Assembly (NCBI GenBank): GCA_034435635.1
Contig: DAOTWY010000061.1
Coordinates: 1-26,075, forward strand
Reading direction: 5' to 3'
Length of the DNA: 26,075 nt
DNA from: DAOTWY01 sp003696565
GTDB taxonomy: Bacteria; Chloroflexota; Anaerolineae; Aggregatilineales; Phototrophicaceae
Position 1 is the stretch's first letter, and every line of letters begins with the position of its first letter. A program made the position numbers and the translations under genes. A model generated the notes under the pieces. That model did no database searches. It was not told the origin of the DNA and was given only the letters and a program-made list of their open reading frames with translations. Below, piece after piece: positions 24,326-26,075 of this stretch.

Positions 24326-26075
24326 TTACCCAGAATTCGATGATGGACTTTCTGTTGTTTCTGGCGTAACTTCGGCTTGTGGAGTGGGTGATGGTGTTGG
24401 CGTGAATGTGCCAATAGCTTCTTGCGTTAAGGCGATGGATGTGGCAGTAGCATCGGCTTGTTCTTGCTCGATGGCGGTATTGATGGCAGTGTATCGATTT
24501 AAGACATCTGGCAGGAAGTCATATTGATAGACGACGCTCCATGTGATAAGCCATTCATAATCTTTGAGGGCGTTATCACGATCATTTTGTGCTTCATAAA
24601 TTCGTCCACGTAAATACCGCCGTGTACCGGTTTCATTGACTAGAAGCGCGTTATTGATAGCTTGTAGGGCTTCTGTGGCTTCACCGCGAGCTAAATAGAC
24701 TCGCGCACGGTATTCATTTGCTTCTGCTTGTTGATCTTGTGGCAAGCTATCTAATATACCGTTGAGCAGTTCTAAGCCTTGGGTTAATTGTTCGATGTTG
24801 TCGGTATCCGCTGTGTCGATGAGGATGCGGGCGCGTATGAAGTCGATAGTGGCAACTTCAGGATAGCCTACTTCGTTTAAAAGCGTGGCATCTTGTAGGG
24901 CTGTATCAAAATCTCCGGCAAGATAAGCCACACGCATACGGAAGAAGCGGGTGGCTAAGCGGTCATTTAGGGCAACAGCTTCGTTTAAGTCTGCCAGTGC
25001 AAGGTCATAGCGTTGTAAATCAACATATAACTGAGCGCGAGACACACGAACATCGGCTAAGACCTCGTTAGAGCCTTGTGCCTCTAGGGCTTGGCTAAAT
25101 GACTGTAAGGCAAAATCTGGTTTACCTTCTGCAATCCAGGAATTGGCTAATTGACGATATGCTGCTGCACTATTGGGGAAATAGGTTAAATACGACACAA
25201 AATCATCTTGAATATCGTAACGGCGGGTATAGATTGTCGCTAGGGCGTTATCCCCCATGGCTAAGGCAGCTTCGATTCTGAGTTGGTGTGCAGCTTCGTT
25301 GAACGGGTTAATATAGACACCAAGGAAACCTTCATATTCGGCGCGGGCATAGCTGGTACGGGCAGCTTCTTCATCCCCGCGTTGTTCTGCCGCTGCACCT
25401 TGGGCGAGGTATGCCTGCCCACGTGTGATGATGATGCTTTCGTTAGAGAGCAAATCGGGTTGTAGCACATTGGGGTTGAGCAATTCAAGGGCATCATCTT
25501 CTTGCCCAACGAGGATATACGCTTCTGCTAGTGTAACGTAAGCATCAGCATATAATGGATCAATGGCAATTGCCTCTTGTAATAAGGTTTCGATTTGCTC
25601 AACGAGGCTTTGGGCTTCTGCAACCCGCCCAACTTCCATTAACTTTTGTGCTTGATATTGGTATACCTTTGCATATCCCAGGTTAATGACCGGGGTATGA
25701 CGCACAACATCACTAGCAGACAGGGCAAATTCACTTTCAATATCATCTAGCCGTGCTTGTGCTTCATCTAGACGTTCTAACGCGCCTTCTGGATTATCTT
25801 GTTTTAGTAAGAGTAGTGCCTCAAAATAATATGGGAAGGGCGTAAAGGTATTGCGGGTTTGCTGTTGATTAATCCGCATACGCTCGATAGCATCTTCAAT
25901 GTTGATGTTGCGATCTAAGGCGGCGACTGCGGTGCCGATGGCATTGTCGTTTCCAGCATTTTGATAAAGTTGGGTGGGCGTTGGAGTCAAAAAGACATTA
26001 ATGCCGGCATCATCAACGGGCCAAGGTAAGATTGCATCGTTTGGTGTTGGCGATGATGTTGGGGTCTGGGGTGGT
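24326..26075 (-). CDS. TPR protein with Pro/Thr-rich linkers (N-terminus beyond window)
   Basis: The frame is open to the right edge with no stop, so the true start lies outside; a TTG at 25990 is an internal codon, not the start. About 582 codons are visible. The left part near the edge reads 'PPQTPTSSPTPNDAILPWP' and 'FLTPTPTQLYQ', a linker typical of extracytoplasmic or domain-separating Chloroflexi proteins. At least eight TPR units follow, such as 'AYVTLAEAYILVGQEDDALEL', 'AYRQLANSWIAEGKPDFALQSF' and 'YVDLQRYDLALADLNEAVALN'. The C-terminus ends in another Thr/Pro-rich tail ('TFTPTPSPTPQAEVTPETT'). A membrane anchor or catalytic domain may lie beyond the edge. Partner unknown. Confidence 0.85.
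   Translation of the reverse strand, partial: PPQTPTSSPTPNDAILPWPVDDAGINVFLTPTPTQLYQNAGNDNAIGTAVAALDRNINIEDAIERMRINQQQTRNTFTPFPYYFEALLLLKQDNPEGALERLDEAQARLDDIESEFALSASDVVRHTPVINLGYAKVYQYQAQKLMEVGRVAEAQSLVEQIETLLQEAIAIDPLYADAYVTLAEAYILVGQEDDALELLNPNVLQPDLLSNESIIITRGQAYLAQGAAAEQRGDEEAARTSYARAEYEGFLGVYINPFNEAAHQLRIEAALAMGDNALATIYTRRYDIQDDFVSYLTYFPNSAAAYRQLANSWIAEGKPDFALQSFSQALEAQGSNEVLADVRVSRAQLYVDLQRYDLALADLNEAVALNDRLATRFFRMRVAYLAGDFDTALQDATLLNEVGYPEVATIDFIRARILIDTADTDNIEQLTQGLELLNGILDSLPQDQQAEANEYRARVYLARGEATEALQAINNALLVNETGTRRYLRGRIYEAQNDRDNALKDYEWLITWSVVYQYDFLPDVLNRYTAINTAIEQEQADATATSIALTQEAIGTFTPTPSPTPQAEVTPETTESPSSNSG

Noticed and set aside
24258..24527. 89-residue plus-strand frame
   Set aside because: It lies over the minus TPR gene's Thr/Pro-rich end and the hairpin; it is a shadow.

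Overview
The window looks like a chromosomal segment of a bacterium. Chloroflexota, perhaps Anaerolineae-like, is my best guess. The hints are several tetratricopeptide (TPR) proteins, a Pro/Thr-rich 'PTPTP' linker protein, a PspC-toastrack membrane protein, a bactofilin-like domain fused to a membrane domain, a LysM/YkuD L,D-transpeptidase and a back-to-back M16 peptidase pair. No rRNA, tRNA, phage, IS or CRISPR was seen, and the taxonomy is inference only.

Layout. (1) 1-1814, minus: a TPR protein with a long acidic tail carrying many Trp-Leu motifs, cut by the window's left edge. It is divergent from a secreted beta-propeller protein at 1930, which is followed by an L,D-transpeptidase at 3169. 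(2) 4693-7765, plus: a structured intergenic region with two perfect inverted repeats, two TPR genes, pdxT, and an extraordinarily acidic 102-residue protein just behind pdxT. (3) 7777-14214, minus: six tightly packed genes read in the order FHA protein, PspC/toastrack membrane protein, cytoplasmic propeller, alginate-lyase-like alpha-helical protein, GT39-type glycosyltransferase, and GlcD-type FAD oxidase. A short bidirectional hairpin separates this block from the acidic-protein gene. (4) 14294-21009, plus: bactofilin-like membrane protein, LPG_synthase_TM-type membrane protein, FAD oxidoreductase, GNAT acetyltransferase, BtuF-like binding protein and UDP-glucose 6-dehydrogenase, ending in a clear terminator. 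(5) 21073-24065, plus: a small SpoIIAA/STAS-like protein, then an M16 pair with one catalytic and one apparently inactive subunit. (6) 24326-26075, minus: a TPR protein whose N-terminus lies beyond the right edge.

Most of blocks 2-4 is plausibly about the cell envelope: peptidoglycan cross-linking, polysaccharide or glycolipid assembly (UDP-glucuronate supply, GT39, LPG_synthase_TM) and envelope sensing (PspC, FHA, bactofilin-like). Blocks 3 and 4 are divergent, and their predicted -10 elements occupy almost the same bases. No complete, recognisable novel system is evident. The most distinctive items are the repeated WLKESG motif protein, the ultra-acidic protein behind pdxT and the mixed FHA-PspC-propeller-lyase-fold-GT39 operon.
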